From contig NZ_JAHBZK010000002.1 of the NCBI RefSeq assembly GCF_019635465.1, positions 124,001-188,000 on the forward strand: a DNA stretch of 64,000 nt, written 5' to 3'. Under the pieces are notes generated by a model. The model was not told where the DNA came from. It was given only the letters and a program-made list of their open reading frames with translations, and did no database searches. A program made the translations under genes and the position numbers. Positions 44,673 to 54,137 of this stretch are shown piece by piece (the first letter of the stretch is position 1; the number at the start of each line of letters is the position of its first letter). The DNA is from Hydrogenophaga sp. Its GTDB lineage: Bacteria; Pseudomonadota; Gammaproteobacteria; Burkholderiales; Burkholderiaceae_C.

Positions 44673-46907
44673 ATGAACCAGCACATCCACGAACTGCCCC
44701 GCGCGCTGCAGCACCTGATCGCACGCCACGAAGGGCGCCAACCTGGCGTGGCCGAACTGCCCCGTCGGGGCTTTCTCAAACTGGCGGTGGCCAGCGGCTT
44801 TGCGCTCGGCGTCTACCCGGCCGGCGTGCTCGCACAAGACAAGCCGGCCGCCGGCCTCAAGCCCACGCAGCAACCGGCCGCTTTTGTGGCCATTGCGCGC
44901 GACGGTACCGTCACCGTGACGGTCAACCGGCTCGAGTTCGGCCAAGGCGTGCAGACCGCGCTGCCGATGATCCTGGCCGAGGAGCTGGACGCCGACTGGG
45001 CGCGCGTGAAGTCGCAACTCGGCACCAACGACATGGCCTATGCCGACCCCTTGTGGGGCCTGCACATCACGGGTGGCTCCAACTCCATCAAGAACAGCTT
45101 CATGCAGTACCGCGAGCTGGGTGCGCGCACGCGCGCCATGCTGCTGGCCGCTGCGGCCGGGCGCTGGAAGGTTGACGTGGCCTCGTTGCGCACCGAGGCC
45201 GGCCAGGTCATCGGTCCCGGTGGCAAGCGCCTGGGCTATGGCGAGCTGGCCGACGCCGCCATGCAAGGCCCGGTGCCCGAAGCGGTGGTGCTCAAGGACC
45301 CCAAGACCTTTCGCCTGATCGGCCGCGCCACGACGCGGCTGGATGCGCGCGCCAAGAGCAGCGGCCAGCAGGCCTTCGGCATCGACGTGCGCCAGCCTGG
45401 CCAGCTCACCGCCGTGGTGGCGCGCCCGCCGGTGTTCGGCGCCAAGCTGAGCAGCGTTGACGACAGCGCCGCGCGCGCGGTGAAGGGCGTCAAGGCGGTG
45501 CTGCGTGTGCCGCTGGACCGTGGCGCCGAAGGCGTGGTGGTGATCGCCGACGGCTACTGGCCGGCCAAGACGGGGCGCGACGCACTCAAGCTGGGCTGGG
45601 CCACCGACGCGGTCGACAAGGTCGACAGCGACAAGCTGCTGACCCAGTACCGCGAGATGGCGGCAACGCCGGGTGCCAAACAGTTCGACGCCGACATGGG
45701 GCCGCTGGCTGGCGCGTCCAAGCGCATCGACGCCGAGTTCGTGTTCCCCTACCTGGCGCACGCGCCGATGGAGCCGCTCAACTGCACCGTCGGCTTCACC
45801 GGCGACGCGGCGACGCTGTGGGTGGGCTCGCAGATGCCGGGCCTGGACGGCATGGCCGCTGCGCGCACGCTGGGCCTCAAGCCCGAGCAGGTGAAGGTGG
45901 TGGTGCAGGCCGCGGGTGGCGGCTTCGGTCGCCGCGCTATTGCCACCAGCGACTACGTGGTGGAAGCCTGCACGATCGCCAAGGCGGCACGCGCGGCCGG
46001 CCTGCAGGTGCCGATCCGCACCCTGTGGAGCCGCGAGGACGACATCCATGGCGGCTACTACCGCCCGATGCACCTGCACCGCGCCAGCATCGGCTTCGAC
46101 GACCAGGGCAAGGTGCTGGCCTGGGACCACGTCATCGTGGGTCAGTCCATCCTGTCGGGCACGCCCTTCGAGCCCATGATGGTCAAGAACGGCATCGACG
46201 GCACGGCGGTCGAAGGCATGCGCGAGCCCTACCCCTTCCCGATGCGGCTGACGGTACACCACCCCAAGGTGAACGTGCCGGTGCTGTGGTGGCGCAGCGT
46301 GGGCTCCACCCACACCGCGTTCGTCATGGAGACGCTGGTCGACCAGATCGCGCGCGCCACCGGGCAGGATCCGGTCGCCTACCGCATGGCGCAGTTCGGC
46401 GACAAGCACCCGCGCCACCGCGCGGCGCTGCAACTGGCGGTGGACAAGAGCGGCTACGCGCACAAGAAGCTGCCGGCCGGGCACGCCTATGGCGTGGCGG
46501 TGCATGAAAGCTTCGAGTCGGTGGTGGCCTACGTGGTCCAGGCCTCGGTGAAAGACGGCCAGGCCGTGCTGCACCAGGTCACGGCCGGGGTGCACTGCAA
46601 CCTGGCGGTGAACCCGCGTACGGTCGAGGCGCAGGTGCAGGGTGCGGCCCTCATGGGCCTGGGCATGTGCCTGCCGGGCGCGGCCATCACGCTCAAGGAC
46701 GGCGTGGTCGAGCAGAGCAACTTTGGCGACTACCGCGTGGCGCGCATCACCGAGATGCCGCAGATCGCGGTGCACATCGTGCCCAGTGCCGATCCGCCCA
46801 CCGGCATGGGTGAGCCCGGCCTGCCACCGCTGGCACCGGCCTTTGCCAACGCAGTCGCCCAGCTCACCGGCAAGCCGCTGCGCGAGCTGCCGTTCAAGCT
46901 GGCGTGA
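44673..46907 (+). CDS. molybdopterin-binding subunit of a molybdenum hydroxylase (IorB type)
   Basis: A 744-residue protein of the isoquinoline 1-oxidoreductase/aldehyde oxidase family. A twin-arginine motif RRGFLKLAVASGFALG at about 32-47 points to export in folded form. AGGGFGRRA marks the cofactor-binding part, and GMGEPGLPPL near the C-terminus carries the catalytic Glu. Together with the [2Fe-2S] subunit it hydroxylates an aromatic heterocycle or oxidises an aldehyde. The usual cytochrome c partner is not encoded here. ATG at 44673 follows AGGGGG; an ATG at 44655 overlapping the previous stop is an alternative. Confidence 0.87.
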   Translation: MNQHIHELPRALQHLIARHEGRQPGVAELPRRGFLKLAVASGFALGVYPAGVLAQDKPAAGLKPTQQPAAFVAIARDGTVTVTVNRLEFGQGVQTALPMILAEELDADWARVKSQLGTNDMAYADPLWGLHITGGSNSIKNSFMQYRELGARTRAMLLAAAAGRWKVDVASLRTEAGQVIGPGGKRLGYGELADAAMQGPVPEAVVLKDPKTFRLIGRATTRLDARAKSSGQQAFGIDVRQPGQLTAVVARPPVFGAKLSSVDDSAARAVKGVKAVLRVPLDRGAEGVVVIADGYWPAKTGRDALKLGWATDAVDKVDSDKLLTQYREMAATPGAKQFDADMGPLAGASKRIDAEFVFPYLAHAPMEPLNCTVGFTGDAATLWVGSQMPGLDGMAAARTLGLKPEQVKVVVQAAGGGFGRRAIATSDYVVEACTIAKAARAAGLQVPIRTLWSREDDIHGGYYRPMHLHRASIGFDDQGKVLAWDHVIVGQSILSGTPFEPMMVKNGIDGTAVEGMREPYPFPMRLTVHHPKVNVPVLWWRSVGSTHTAFVMETLVDQIARATGQDPVAYRMAQFGDKHPRHRAALQLAVDKSGYAHKKLPAGHAYGVAVHESFESVVAYVVQASVKDGQAVLHQVTAGVHCNLAVNPRTVEAQVQGAALMGLGMCLPGAAITLKDGVVEQSNFGDYRVARITEMPQIAVHIVPSADPPTGMGEPGLPPLAPAFANAVAQLTGKPLRELPFKLA

Positions 46908-47850
46908 TCAGGTCGCGCGCAGGCGCATCGGTCAGGGACACATAGCCCAGGCCGGTGCCGCCGCGCGCGTTCTCGCGATCGCGCAAGGGCGACAGGCCGA
47001 ACTGGCGGCTGTACTCGCGGCTGAACTGCGAGGGGCTTTGATAGCCCACGCGAAACGCGGCGCTGCCCACGTCGAGTCCGTCCACCAGCATCAGCCGGCG
47101 CGCCTCCTGCAGGCGCAGCCGCTTCTGGTATTGCAATGGCGACATGGCCGTCATCAGGTTGAAGTGGTGGTGCAGCGACGAGGTGCTCATGCCGACCTGG
47201 CTGGCCAGGGCGTCGATGCGCAGCGGCTGCGCAAAGTTCTGCCGCAACCAGCCCACCGCGCGCGCGATCTTGTTGCCCGGGCTGTTGGCCGCCGCGATGC
47301 GCAGCAGCGTCGGCCCGTGCGGCCCGGTCAGCAGCCGGTACAGGATCTCCTGCTCGATCAGCGGTGCCAGCGCCGCAATGTCATGCGGGCGCTCGAGCAA
47401 GCGCACCAGACGCAGGATGGCGTCCACCAGTTCGCCCGGTGCCTTGTGCACTGCGACGCCGCGCAGGGGGTCGCCCCGCATCACCTCCGGGGGCAGGCTT
47501 ACGCGCTCGAGCACCTCCTGCAGCCGCATGCTGTCGATGGCCATGCCCAGGCTGAGCTTGGGGCGCTCGGGCGTGGCCTCGACGATGCACGAGACCACCG
47601 GCAGGTCCAGCGTCACGACGAGGCAGTCGCCCGCGCCGTAGTGAAACACTTCATCGCCCAGTGTCAGCCGCTTCGTGCCCTGCGTCACCAGCGCAAAACA
47701 GGGCCACTGCGCCATGTGCATGGGCAGCGACGGCGAGCTCTGGCGGGCAAAGAACAGGTGGTCAACGGCGGTCGGCGTCAGGCCGTCCGACTCGGTGGAG
47801 CGGGCGATGACGGCGTTGATCTCGCTCAGGGCGTCGTGGGTGTGGGACAC
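46894..47850 (-). CDS. AraC-family regulator
   Basis: About 318 residues. An N-terminal AraC_N domain (GAGDCLVVTLDLPVV) is followed by two helix-turn-helix units at the end (IDALASQVGMSTSSLHHHFN and VGYQSPSQFSREYSRQFG). No ATG precedes the domain; the GTG at 47850 is the best start, but its ribosome site is poor, so the first few residues are uncertain. The gene overlaps the molybdenum-hydroxylase gene tail to tail by 14 bases and may regulate it or the nearby azoreductase. Confidence 0.75.
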   Translation of the reverse strand: MSHTHDALSEINAVIARSTESDGLTPTAVDHLFFARQSSPSLPMHMAQWPCFALVTQGTKRLTLGDEVFHYGAGDCLVVTLDLPVVSCIVEATPERPKLSLGMAIDSMRLQEVLERVSLPPEVMRGDPLRGVAVHKAPGELVDAILRLVRLLERPHDIAALAPLIEQEILYRLLTGPHGPTLLRIAAANSPGNKIARAVGWLRQNFAQPLRIDALASQVGMSTSSLHHHFNLMTAMSPLQYQKRLRLQEARRLMLVDGLDVGSAAFRVGYQSPSQFSREYSRQFGLSPLRDRENARGGTGLGYVSLTDAPARDLITPA

Positions 47851-47977
47851 GGATTGGGCAAGTGCGGCGGAGGAGCCGGAATGATCGCCCAGCAGGGTGA
47901 CCCTGTGGCGAATGGGGGGTTTTGCGCGCCATGTTCCGGACCATCCGGCATGCCTGCCGGCGTTTTGGGCAAGCCAC

Positions 47978-48868
47978 TCAGGCCTGGCCGTGCGCGTTCT
48001 CGGCCAGCAGCTGTGCCAGCCGCCGGGCGCCCGGCCCGGCGTTGTCGCGGTCGGCGAACACCAGGTAGAGGTCCGCAAAGCGCTCGCCGCCGCGGCGCAT
48101 CGGCACGGGTTTGAGCTGGCCGCTGCGCAGCTCTTCCTGAATGTGTTCCTCGGGCAGCCAGGCAAACCCGTAGCCCCGACGCACCGCTTCGATCGAGGTG
48201 GACAAGTGCCCCACCGTCCAGCGCTGGGGCACCTGCATCGAAGGCTCGCTGCTGCGCTCGGGGCTGCTTTCGCGCACCACCAGGTGCCGATGCTGGCGCA
48301 GGTCGCGCGCAGTGATGGGGCGGCCCAGCTGGTGCAGTGGGTGGTCCGGGTGCGCCACCAGCCGGAAACACACCTGCATCAGTCGCTCGCCTTCATAGCC
48401 GGACGGGGTGGTGCCGTAGATCGCCAGGTCAATGGCGCGCTGCTCCAGCAGCGACGTGCGGTGCCCCAGCACCGCCTCCACCACTTCGATGCGGGTGTGC
48501 GGCGCCTCTTCGCTGAACCGTGCAAGGCAATCGAACAGCCGCTGGTGCGGGTACACCACTTCCACCGCAAGCCGCAGCTCGGCCTCCCAGCCCAGCGACA
48601 GGCGCGCGCTCGCCGTCTCGATGGCCAGCGCCTCTTCCACCAGAAAGCGCGCGCGCCGGTACAGCTGCTGTCCGGCAGCCGTGAGCACCGCCTTGCGCCC
48701 CTGCAGCTCGAAGGCCTTCACACCAAGCAGCGACTCGATCTGCTGCACCGCATAGGTCACCGAGGACTGGCTGCGGTGCAGTTGCTCGGCCGCGCGGGCG
48801 TGGGTGCCCGCCTGAACGACCGCCACCAGGGCGGCCCATTGGTCGAGGGTGACATGGGGTCTGGCCAT
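47978..48868 (-). CDS. LysR-family regulator of the azoreductase gene
   Basis: A 296-residue LysR protein: VTLDQWAALVAVVQAG and the recognition helix RSQSSVTYAVQQIE in the N-terminal domain, then an effector domain from residue 95. It is divergent from the azoreductase gene across a 100-base gap that holds two inverted repeats. This arrangement is common for LysR proteins that activate quinone- or azo-reductases in response to electrophiles. Confidence 0.88.
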   Translation of the reverse strand: MARPHVTLDQWAALVAVVQAGTHARAAEQLHRSQSSVTYAVQQIESLLGVKAFELQGRKAVLTAAGQQLYRRARFLVEEALAIETASARLSLGWEAELRLAVEVVYPHQRLFDCLARFSEEAPHTRIEVVEAVLGHRTSLLEQRAIDLAIYGTTPSGYEGERLMQVCFRLVAHPDHPLHQLGRPITARDLRQHRHLVVRESSPERSSEPSMQVPQRWTVGHLSTSIEAVRRGYGFAWLPEEHIQEELRSGQLKPVPMRRGGERFADLYLVFADRDNAGPGARRLAQLLAENAHGQA

Positions 48869-48914
48869 GGCAGATTATCGATTCGTTCGATGAAAACCAG
48901 CAAAAGTTTGCGCT

Positions 48915-48934
48915 ATTCGATCGATTTATCGAAT
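48915..48934. promoter_or_regulatory. LysR operator between the LysR and azoreductase genes
   Basis: ATTCGAT and ATCGAAT are a perfect 7-bp inverted repeat with a 6-base centre (20 bases in all), fitting the T-N11-A LysR pattern. A second, related ATCGA-N5-TCGAT lies at 48877-48891 next to the regulator start and may mediate autoregulation. Confidence 0.6.
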
Positions 48935-48968
48935 GCTGCAATGCAGGCATTCACCGAAAGGAACCGCC

Positions 48969-49583
48969 ATGCAATCCCTGCTCGTCATCCGCTCCAGCCT
49001 GCTGCTTGGCAGCGGCCAGTCCAACCAACTCATCGATCGCTACGTCGCCAACTGGCGCACCGCCAACCCCAATGGCCAGGTGGTCGAACGCGACCTGGCC
49101 CGACAACCCATTGCCCACCTGGACATGGCCCGCGTGGCCGCCTTCTCCACACCGGCCGATCAACGCAGCGCCGAGCAACAGGCGCTGGTGGCCGAGTCCG
49201 ATGCGCTCATTGCCGAACTGAAAGCCGCCGATGACATCGTGATCGGCCTGCCGCTCTACAACTTCGGCGTGCCCTCCACGCTAAAGGCCTGGATCGACCA
49301 GGTGGCCCGCGCCGGCGTGAGCTTTCGATACACCGCGCAAGGCCCCGAAGGTTTGATCAAGGGCAAGCGCGTGTACGTGATCACCACGCGCGGCGGCCAC
49401 TACCGCGACCAGCCGCACGACACCCAGACGCCCTATGTGCGCAACGTGCTGGGCTTTCTCGGCATGACCGACCTGCAGTTCGTGCACGCCGAAGGTCTGG
49501 CCCTGGGCGACGACGCGCGCCGTGACAGCCTGCAAGCAGCCGAAGCGCAGATCGACGCCCTGTTCGACGAAGTGGCGGCCTGA
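48969..49583 (+). CDS. azoR: FMN-dependent NADH-azoreductase
   Basis: A 204-residue flavodoxin-like reductase. The N-terminal strand LLVIRSSLLLGSGQSNQL binds FMN phosphate, with PLYNFGVPSTLKAWIDQVAR and TTRGGHYRD further on, as in E. coli AzoR. It reduces azo dyes and quinones by two-electron transfers from NADH as a homodimer. The ATG at 48969 follows AAAGGAA. A LysR gene is divergent, and a MocR gene converges 7 bases from its stop. Confidence 0.92.
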   Translation: MQSLLVIRSSLLLGSGQSNQLIDRYVANWRTANPNGQVVERDLARQPIAHLDMARVAAFSTPADQRSAEQQALVAESDALIAELKAADDIVIGLPLYNFGVPSTLKAWIDQVARAGVSFRYTAQGPEGLIKGKRVYVITTRGGHYRDQPHDTQTPYVRNVLGFLGMTDLQFVHAEGLALGDDARRDSLQAAEAQIDALFDEVAA

Positions 49584-49590
49584 CCCCGCC

Positions 49591-50976
49591 TCAGCGGGCG
49601 CCCTTGATGGCGGCCGCGAGGAAGCGAATGAATCGCGGGTCGGTGGCATAGGCCACGTGCACCCGGATTGCCGGTTCGTCGGAGCGGCGTTCCGGGTGAA
49701 AGACAGCGCCGGGCGCCAGAAAGATCCCGGCCGCCGCGGCCTGGCGCGCCAGGTTTCGCTCGCTCAGGCCGGGGGGCAGCCGCACCCACAGGTAGTAGCC
49801 CGCGGGGTCGGCGGCCTGCGCTGGCGCCCCGGCACGGGTCAGTGCCCGCAAGGCCGGCGGATAGGCCTCTGCCAGGCGTGCCTTGAGCCGGTTGATGTGG
49901 CGCCGATACTGGCCGGTGGTGATGAACTGGTGGACTACGCGCTCCACGATGTCGGAGGTGGACACCACCGTCACCATCTTGAGATCGCACAACGCACCGA
50001 CATGGTGGGCCGCGCCCGCGATGTAGCCCACCCGCAGGCTGGCCGACAAGGTCTTGGAGAAGCTGCTCACGTAGATCACCCGATCGAGCTGGTCCAGCGC
50101 CGCCAGTCGCGGCGCGGACGCCGGCTGCAGGTCGGCAAACGGGTCGTCTTCGACCACCAGGCAGTCGTGCTCGGCGGCAAGTTGCAGCAGCTTGTGGGCT
50201 TTGGGCAGGCTGATGGAGCCACCCGTGGGGTTGTGGGCCAGTGACTGCGTGAAGAACACGCGTGGCCGCAGGCTTTGCATCAGCCGGGCCATGGCGTCAA
50301 GGTCGGGCCCGTCTGCCAGGCGCGGCACACCGGCCATCTCGATCTTGGCCAGCTTGAGCTTGCCAAACAGCGGGTAGTAGCCCGGCGAGTCAACCAATAC
50401 GGTGTCGCCGGCGTCGAGCAGGTGGCGCACGATGAGATCGAGCGCGTGGTTGGCGCCCTGGGTGAGCAACACCTGAGGTGTCTGCACATGGATGGCACGC
50501 TCGTTGAGCAGGCGAGCCACCGTCTCGCGCAACGGCAGGTAACCCCAGGGCGATCCATAGCCGTGTTCGCTGGCTTCGCCGCTGCGGGTGAGCCGAAGGT
50601 GCCGCGTGAGGTCGGCCCCCTCCATCCACGAAGCCGGCGGGCGTCCATCGCCCACGCGCACTTCGTAGTGCTGCTCCAGTTGTTCGCGCAAGAGCGAGAC
50701 AACGTCGACGGCCTCGCTGACGTGCGAAGCCGGCGCAGCCGCGCGCGAGCGCGCCACACGCCGCACATAAAAGCCCGAACCGGGCCGCGACTCGGCATAG
50801 CCCCGGGCCACCAGTCGGTTGTAGGCCTCGACGACGGTGTTGACGCCCACGCCCTCCTTGGTGGCGGCGTCGCGCACCGAACGCAGGCGGCTGCCGGCGG
50901 TCATGCCGCCCTGATCGATGGCCTGCATCAACCGCAGCGTGAGCGACTCGGCCTTGGTGCTGCCTTGCGGATCCAT
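49591..50976 (-). CDS. MocR-type regulator (GntR helix plus aminotransferase domain)
   Basis: A 461-residue fusion regulator. The GntR-type winged helix comes first (about 10-80: RLRSVRDAATKEGVGVNTVVEAY, RPGSGFYV). A fold-type I aminotransferase domain follows, with the PLP lysine in VSSFSKTLSASLRVGY and the SLAHNPTGGSIS motif. MocR proteins use PLP to sense amines or PLP itself. It is divergent from a TRAP/HMG-CoA reductase operon and has strong inverted repeats in the gap. The start at 50976 follows GAGGAA. A role in controlling an acid transporter would be unusual for this family. Confidence 0.88.
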   Translation of the reverse strand: MDPQGSTKAESLTLRLMQAIDQGGMTAGSRLRSVRDAATKEGVGVNTVVEAYNRLVARGYAESRPGSGFYVRRVARSRAAAPASHVSEAVDVVSLLREQLEQHYEVRVGDGRPPASWMEGADLTRHLRLTRSGEASEHGYGSPWGYLPLRETVARLLNERAIHVQTPQVLLTQGANHALDLIVRHLLDAGDTVLVDSPGYYPLFGKLKLAKIEMAGVPRLADGPDLDAMARLMQSLRPRVFFTQSLAHNPTGGSISLPKAHKLLQLAAEHDCLVVEDDPFADLQPASAPRLAALDQLDRVIYVSSFSKTLSASLRVGYIAGAAHHVGALCDLKMVTVVSTSDIVERVVHQFITTGQYRRHINRLKARLAEAYPPALRALTRAGAPAQAADPAGYYLWVRLPPGLSERNLARQAAAAGIFLAPGAVFHPERRSDEPAIRVHVAYATDPRFIRFLAAAIKGAR

Positions 50977-51002
50977 GGGCGTTCCTCGGTTTCCCTGTGG
51001 GG

Positions 51003-51058
51003 ACTGTGCCCATTGCGCAATGGGTACAGTTTGTTCATCTGTGTCCAAACTGTACCCA
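51003..51058. promoter_or_regulatory. inverted repeats in the MocR/TRAP intergenic region
   Basis: TGGGTACAGTTTG (51021-51033) and CAAACTGTACCCA (51046-51058) are exact inverse copies. A third half-site, ACTGTGCCCA, lies at 51003-51012 and makes a near-perfect palindrome with 51021-51030 around CATTGCGCAATG. Three such half-sites next to the regulator start are typical for MocR binding and autocontrol. Confidence 0.65.
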
Positions 51059-51165
51059 TGGGTGGCGGTCACTGTCCATAGACTTTTCGCGAGCGCAGCA
51101 CTGCGCCTCGTTCAGCTCGCACAAGGTGCGGCGAACCGACAACCACAAGCCATTGGAGACAAACC

Positions 51166-52203
51166 ATGAAGCCTCAAGCGATCCAACGTCGCGGTCTGCT
51201 CAAGTCCGCTCTCGCCGCTACTGCGGCCGCACCTCTGGCGGTGCACGCCCAGTCTGCCGCTGTGACCTGGCGCATGCAGGCGCTCTGGGACGGCGGGACC
51301 ACCCCACAGAAATACGAGGAGCGCTTCGTCGCCCGGGTGGCCGAACTTACCGGTGGCAAGTTCAAGATCAACCTGTTCTCGGCCGGGCAGATCGTGCCGG
51401 CCGCGCAGGCATTCGATGCGGTACGTGGTGGTGCCTTCGAGATGATGAAGACCTTCGACGGCTACGAGGCCGGCAAGATTCCGGCGTTTGCCTTCACCAG
51501 CACCATCCCCTTCGGTTTTGCCGAGAGCGACGAGTACGAAGCCTGGTTCTACGAGCGCGGTGGCCTCGACATGGTGCGTCAGGCCTACGCACCCGCCGGT
51601 CTGCACTACATCGCACCCACGGTGTATGGGCAGGAGCCGCTGCACTCGAAGGTGCCGATCCGCAAGATCGCCGACCTCAGTGGCAAGAAAGGGCGCTTCG
51701 TCGGCCTGGCCTCGGCCGTCATGGGCGCCATGGGTGTGTCGGTGACGCCGTTGCCCACGGGGGAGGTGTACTCCGCGCTGGACAAGGGCGTGATCGACAT
51801 GGCCGACCGTGGCGACCTGACGGCAAACTTCGAAGCGGGCCTGGCCGAGGTGGCCAAGTACGTGGTGGTGCCGGGCTTTCACCAGCCCACGACGGCCACC
51901 GCCTATGTGGCCAACCGCGGCGCGCACGATCGGCTGCCGGCCGAGTACAAGGCGGCGCTGGCATTGGCGGCGCGCGAGGTGTCGTCGGCCCTGCGCCAGC
52001 ACATCCTGGTCAACGACGCCACCGTGCTGTCGAAGTACGCCGCCAAGGGTTGCGAAATCATCCGCTTCAGCCCGGCCGACGTGGCCGCGGCGCGGCCCAA
52101 GGCGATGGAAGCCTGGCGCACCGCCACCAAGGGCGATGCACTGGCCACGCGCATCCTGGACAGCCAGGTGGCGTTCATGAAGGAACTCGGCCTGCTGGGC
52201 TGA
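51166..52203 (+). CDS. TRAP transporter solute-binding protein (DctP family)
   Basis: A 345-residue periplasmic protein. The N-terminus QRRGLLKSALAATAAAPLAV resembles a twin-arginine signal. Typical TRAP parts follow: LWDGGTTPQKYEERF, KFKINLFSAGQIVPAAQAFD and the binding segment GAMGVSVTPLPTGEVYSAL. It begins the operon facing MocR and feeds the DctQ/DctM pair encoded next. Since the last gene is a mevalonate-type reductase, the ligand may be mevalonate or a related hydroxy acid. That is inference from context. Confidence 0.88.
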   Translation: MKPQAIQRRGLLKSALAATAAAPLAVHAQSAAVTWRMQALWDGGTTPQKYEERFVARVAELTGGKFKINLFSAGQIVPAAQAFDAVRGGAFEMMKTFDGYEAGKIPAFAFTSTIPFGFAESDEYEAWFYERGGLDMVRQAYAPAGLHYIAPTVYGQEPLHSKVPIRKIADLSGKKGRFVGLASAVMGAMGVSVTPLPTGEVYSALDKGVIDMADRGDLTANFEAGLAEVAKYVVVPGFHQPTTATAYVANRGAHDRLPAEYKAALALAAREVSSALRQHILVNDATVLSKYAAKGCEIIRFSPADVAAARPKAMEAWRTATKGDALATRILDSQVAFMKELGLLG

Positions 52204-52278
52204 TCGGGCTGCCGCCCTTTGCCCGTGGTGCGCGCCAGCGGCACCCCGGGCCACCGTCTGTTTTCTGAGGAGCAAGGC

Positions 52279-52797
52279 ATGCCCGTCTGGCTGTCTGTCG
52301 CCACGTCGGCGATCACTGCGCTCAACCGCCGCCTGTTCATGCTGGTGGTGTGGCTGATGGCGATCGTCGTCCCCGTCATGTTGTTCGAGGTGGTGGCGCG
52401 TTATGTGTTCAACGCGCCCACCGTCTGGGGCATGGAGCTGGCGGTGATGCTGTTCGGCCCCTACTTCCTGCTGGGTGGGCCCTACCTGCTGCACCTCAAG
52501 GGTCACGTCGCGCTGGATCTGGTGCGGCAGCGCCTGAGCCCGGTGTGGCTGCGCCGCCTTGACCTGGTGAACTACCCGGTGATCGTGCTGTTCTGCGCGA
52601 TCCTGCTGTTGCACAGCGTGCCGGCCGCCTGGAGCGCCTGGAGCTACCGGGAGACCAGCTTCTCGGCCTGGAACCCGCCGGTGTGGCCCATCAAGGCAAC
52701 GGTGCCGTTGGCACTGGCGCTCATGTTGTTGCAGGCGCTGGTGGAGTTCGTGCGCACCTGGTTCCACGAAGCGCCGACGGCGACGGAGTCGGCATGA
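52279..52797 (+). CDS. TRAP transporter small permease subunit (DctQ family)
   Basis: A 172-residue membrane protein with four helices (LVVWLMAIVVPVMLFEVVA, GPYFLLGGPYLLHLKGH and others). The start at 52279 is set by the GAGGAG ribosome site. It overlaps the large permease by an ATGA. It is the scaffold subunit of the transporter. Confidence 0.86.
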   Translation: MPVWLSVATSAITALNRRLFMLVVWLMAIVVPVMLFEVVARYVFNAPTVWGMELAVMLFGPYFLLGGPYLLHLKGHVALDLVRQRLSPVWLRRLDLVNYPVIVLFCAILLLHSVPAAWSAWSYRETSFSAWNPPVWPIKATVPLALALMLLQALVEFVRTWFHEAPTATESA

Positions 52798-54110
52798 GCC
52801 CCAATCTGATCCTGCTGCTGATGTTCGGCAGCCTCACGCTGTTCATGTTGAGTGGCCTGCCGATTGCCTTTGTGCTGGGCGGCTTGTCCCTGCTGTTCAC
52901 CGTCACGCTGTGGGAGCCCAACGCGGTGATCGTGCTGGTGCTGCAGATCTTCGACACGATGAAGTCGGAGGCGCTGCTGGCCATTCCGCTGTTCATCCTG
53001 ATGGCCTGCATCCTGCAGCGCTCGGGCGTGATCGAAGACCTCTACCGCGCCATGGAGATGTGGTTCGGTCGCGTGCGCGGTGGTCTGGCCATTGGCACGG
53101 TGATCATCTGCGTGGTGATGGCGGCCATGACCGGCGTGGTCGGCGCGGCCGTCACGGCCATGGGCATCCTGGCCCTGCCGGAGATGCTGCGCCGCGGCTA
53201 CCGGCCCGAACTCGCGCTCGGCACCATCTGCGCCTCGGGCACGCTGGGCATCCTCATTCCGCCTTCGGTGCTGACCATCGTCTACGCCGTCACCGCGCAG
53301 GTGTCCATTGGCCAGATGCTGATCGCCGGTCTGATCCCCGGCCTCATCCTGGCAACCCTCTACATCGGCTACATCGTGGTGGTCGGCTGGCTCAAGCCTG
53401 AATGGGTGCCGCTCGATGACCGGGCACAGGGTGCGAGCACCACAGAGAAGGTGCGCGCGCTCAAGGCGCTGGTGTTCCCATCGATGCTGATCGTCCTGAT
53501 CCTTGGCTCGATCTTCTTCGGCGTCGCCACGCCGACCGAGTCGGCCGCGGTGGGCGTGGCTGGTGCCATGGTGCCCGCCGCCCTCAAGGGCCGTCTGCGG
53601 CGAGCCATGTTGCAGGAAGCGGGCATCGACGCGTTGAAGGCGACGTCGATGATTCTGTGGATCACGCTGGGTGCCAAGGCCTACGTGGCCATCTTCACCG
53701 GCCTGGGTGGCGCCGACACCTTGCTCAATTTCATCCAGGGCCTGGATGTCAATCGCTGGGTGGTGCTGGCGGCCATGATGCTGTTGCTGGTGTTCCTCGG
53801 CACCGTGCTCGACGAGCTGGGCATCATCTTGCTCACGGTGCCGGTCTTCCTGCCGATCGTGCGCCTGCTGGGCTTCGACGAGATCTGGTTCGGCGTGCTC
53901 TACGCCATCACCATCCAGATGGGCTACATCAGCCCGCCCTTTGGCTACACGTTGTTCTACATCAAGGGCACGCTGCCGGCGCGCATCCACATGGGGCAGG
54001 TCTACCGCGGCGTGCTCCCATTCTTCCTGCTTCAGTTCATCGGCCTGCTGATCTGCGCAGCGCTGCCGGACCTCATCACCTACCTGCCGCGCCTGATGGC
54101 TGCGCGCTGA
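52794..54110 (+). CDS. TRAP transporter large permease subunit (DctM family)
   Basis: A 438-residue membrane protein of about 12 helices. The DctM motifs SGLPIAFVLGGLS, AMTGVVGAAVTAMG, GTLGILIPPSVLTIVYA and the second-half MGYISPPFGYTLFYI are present. It is the sodium-coupled carrier of the system, fed by the binding protein two genes upstream, and is followed after 27 bases by the HMG-CoA reductase gene. Confidence 0.92.
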   Translation: MSPNLILLLMFGSLTLFMLSGLPIAFVLGGLSLLFTVTLWEPNAVIVLVLQIFDTMKSEALLAIPLFILMACILQRSGVIEDLYRAMEMWFGRVRGGLAIGTVIICVVMAAMTGVVGAAVTAMGILALPEMLRRGYRPELALGTICASGTLGILIPPSVLTIVYAVTAQVSIGQMLIAGLIPGLILATLYIGYIVVVGWLKPEWVPLDDRAQGASTTEKVRALKALVFPSMLIVLILGSIFFGVATPTESAAVGVAGAMVPAALKGRLRRAMLQEAGIDALKATSMILWITLGAKAYVAIFTGLGGADTLLNFIQGLDVNRWVVLAAMMLLLVFLGTVLDELGIILLTVPVFLPIVRLLGFDEIWFGVLYAITIQMGYISPPFGYTLFYIKGTLPARIHMGQVYRGVLPFFLLQFIGLLICAALPDLITYLPRLMAAR

Positions 54111-54137
54111 CCGCCTTCAACCACTTCGGACTTTGTC

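Noticed and set aside
44607-46775. A minus-strand frame of 722 codons opposite the molybdenum hydroxylase
   Set aside because: Low-complexity shadow of a well-recognised enzyme; it begins and ends without regard to gene boundaries.
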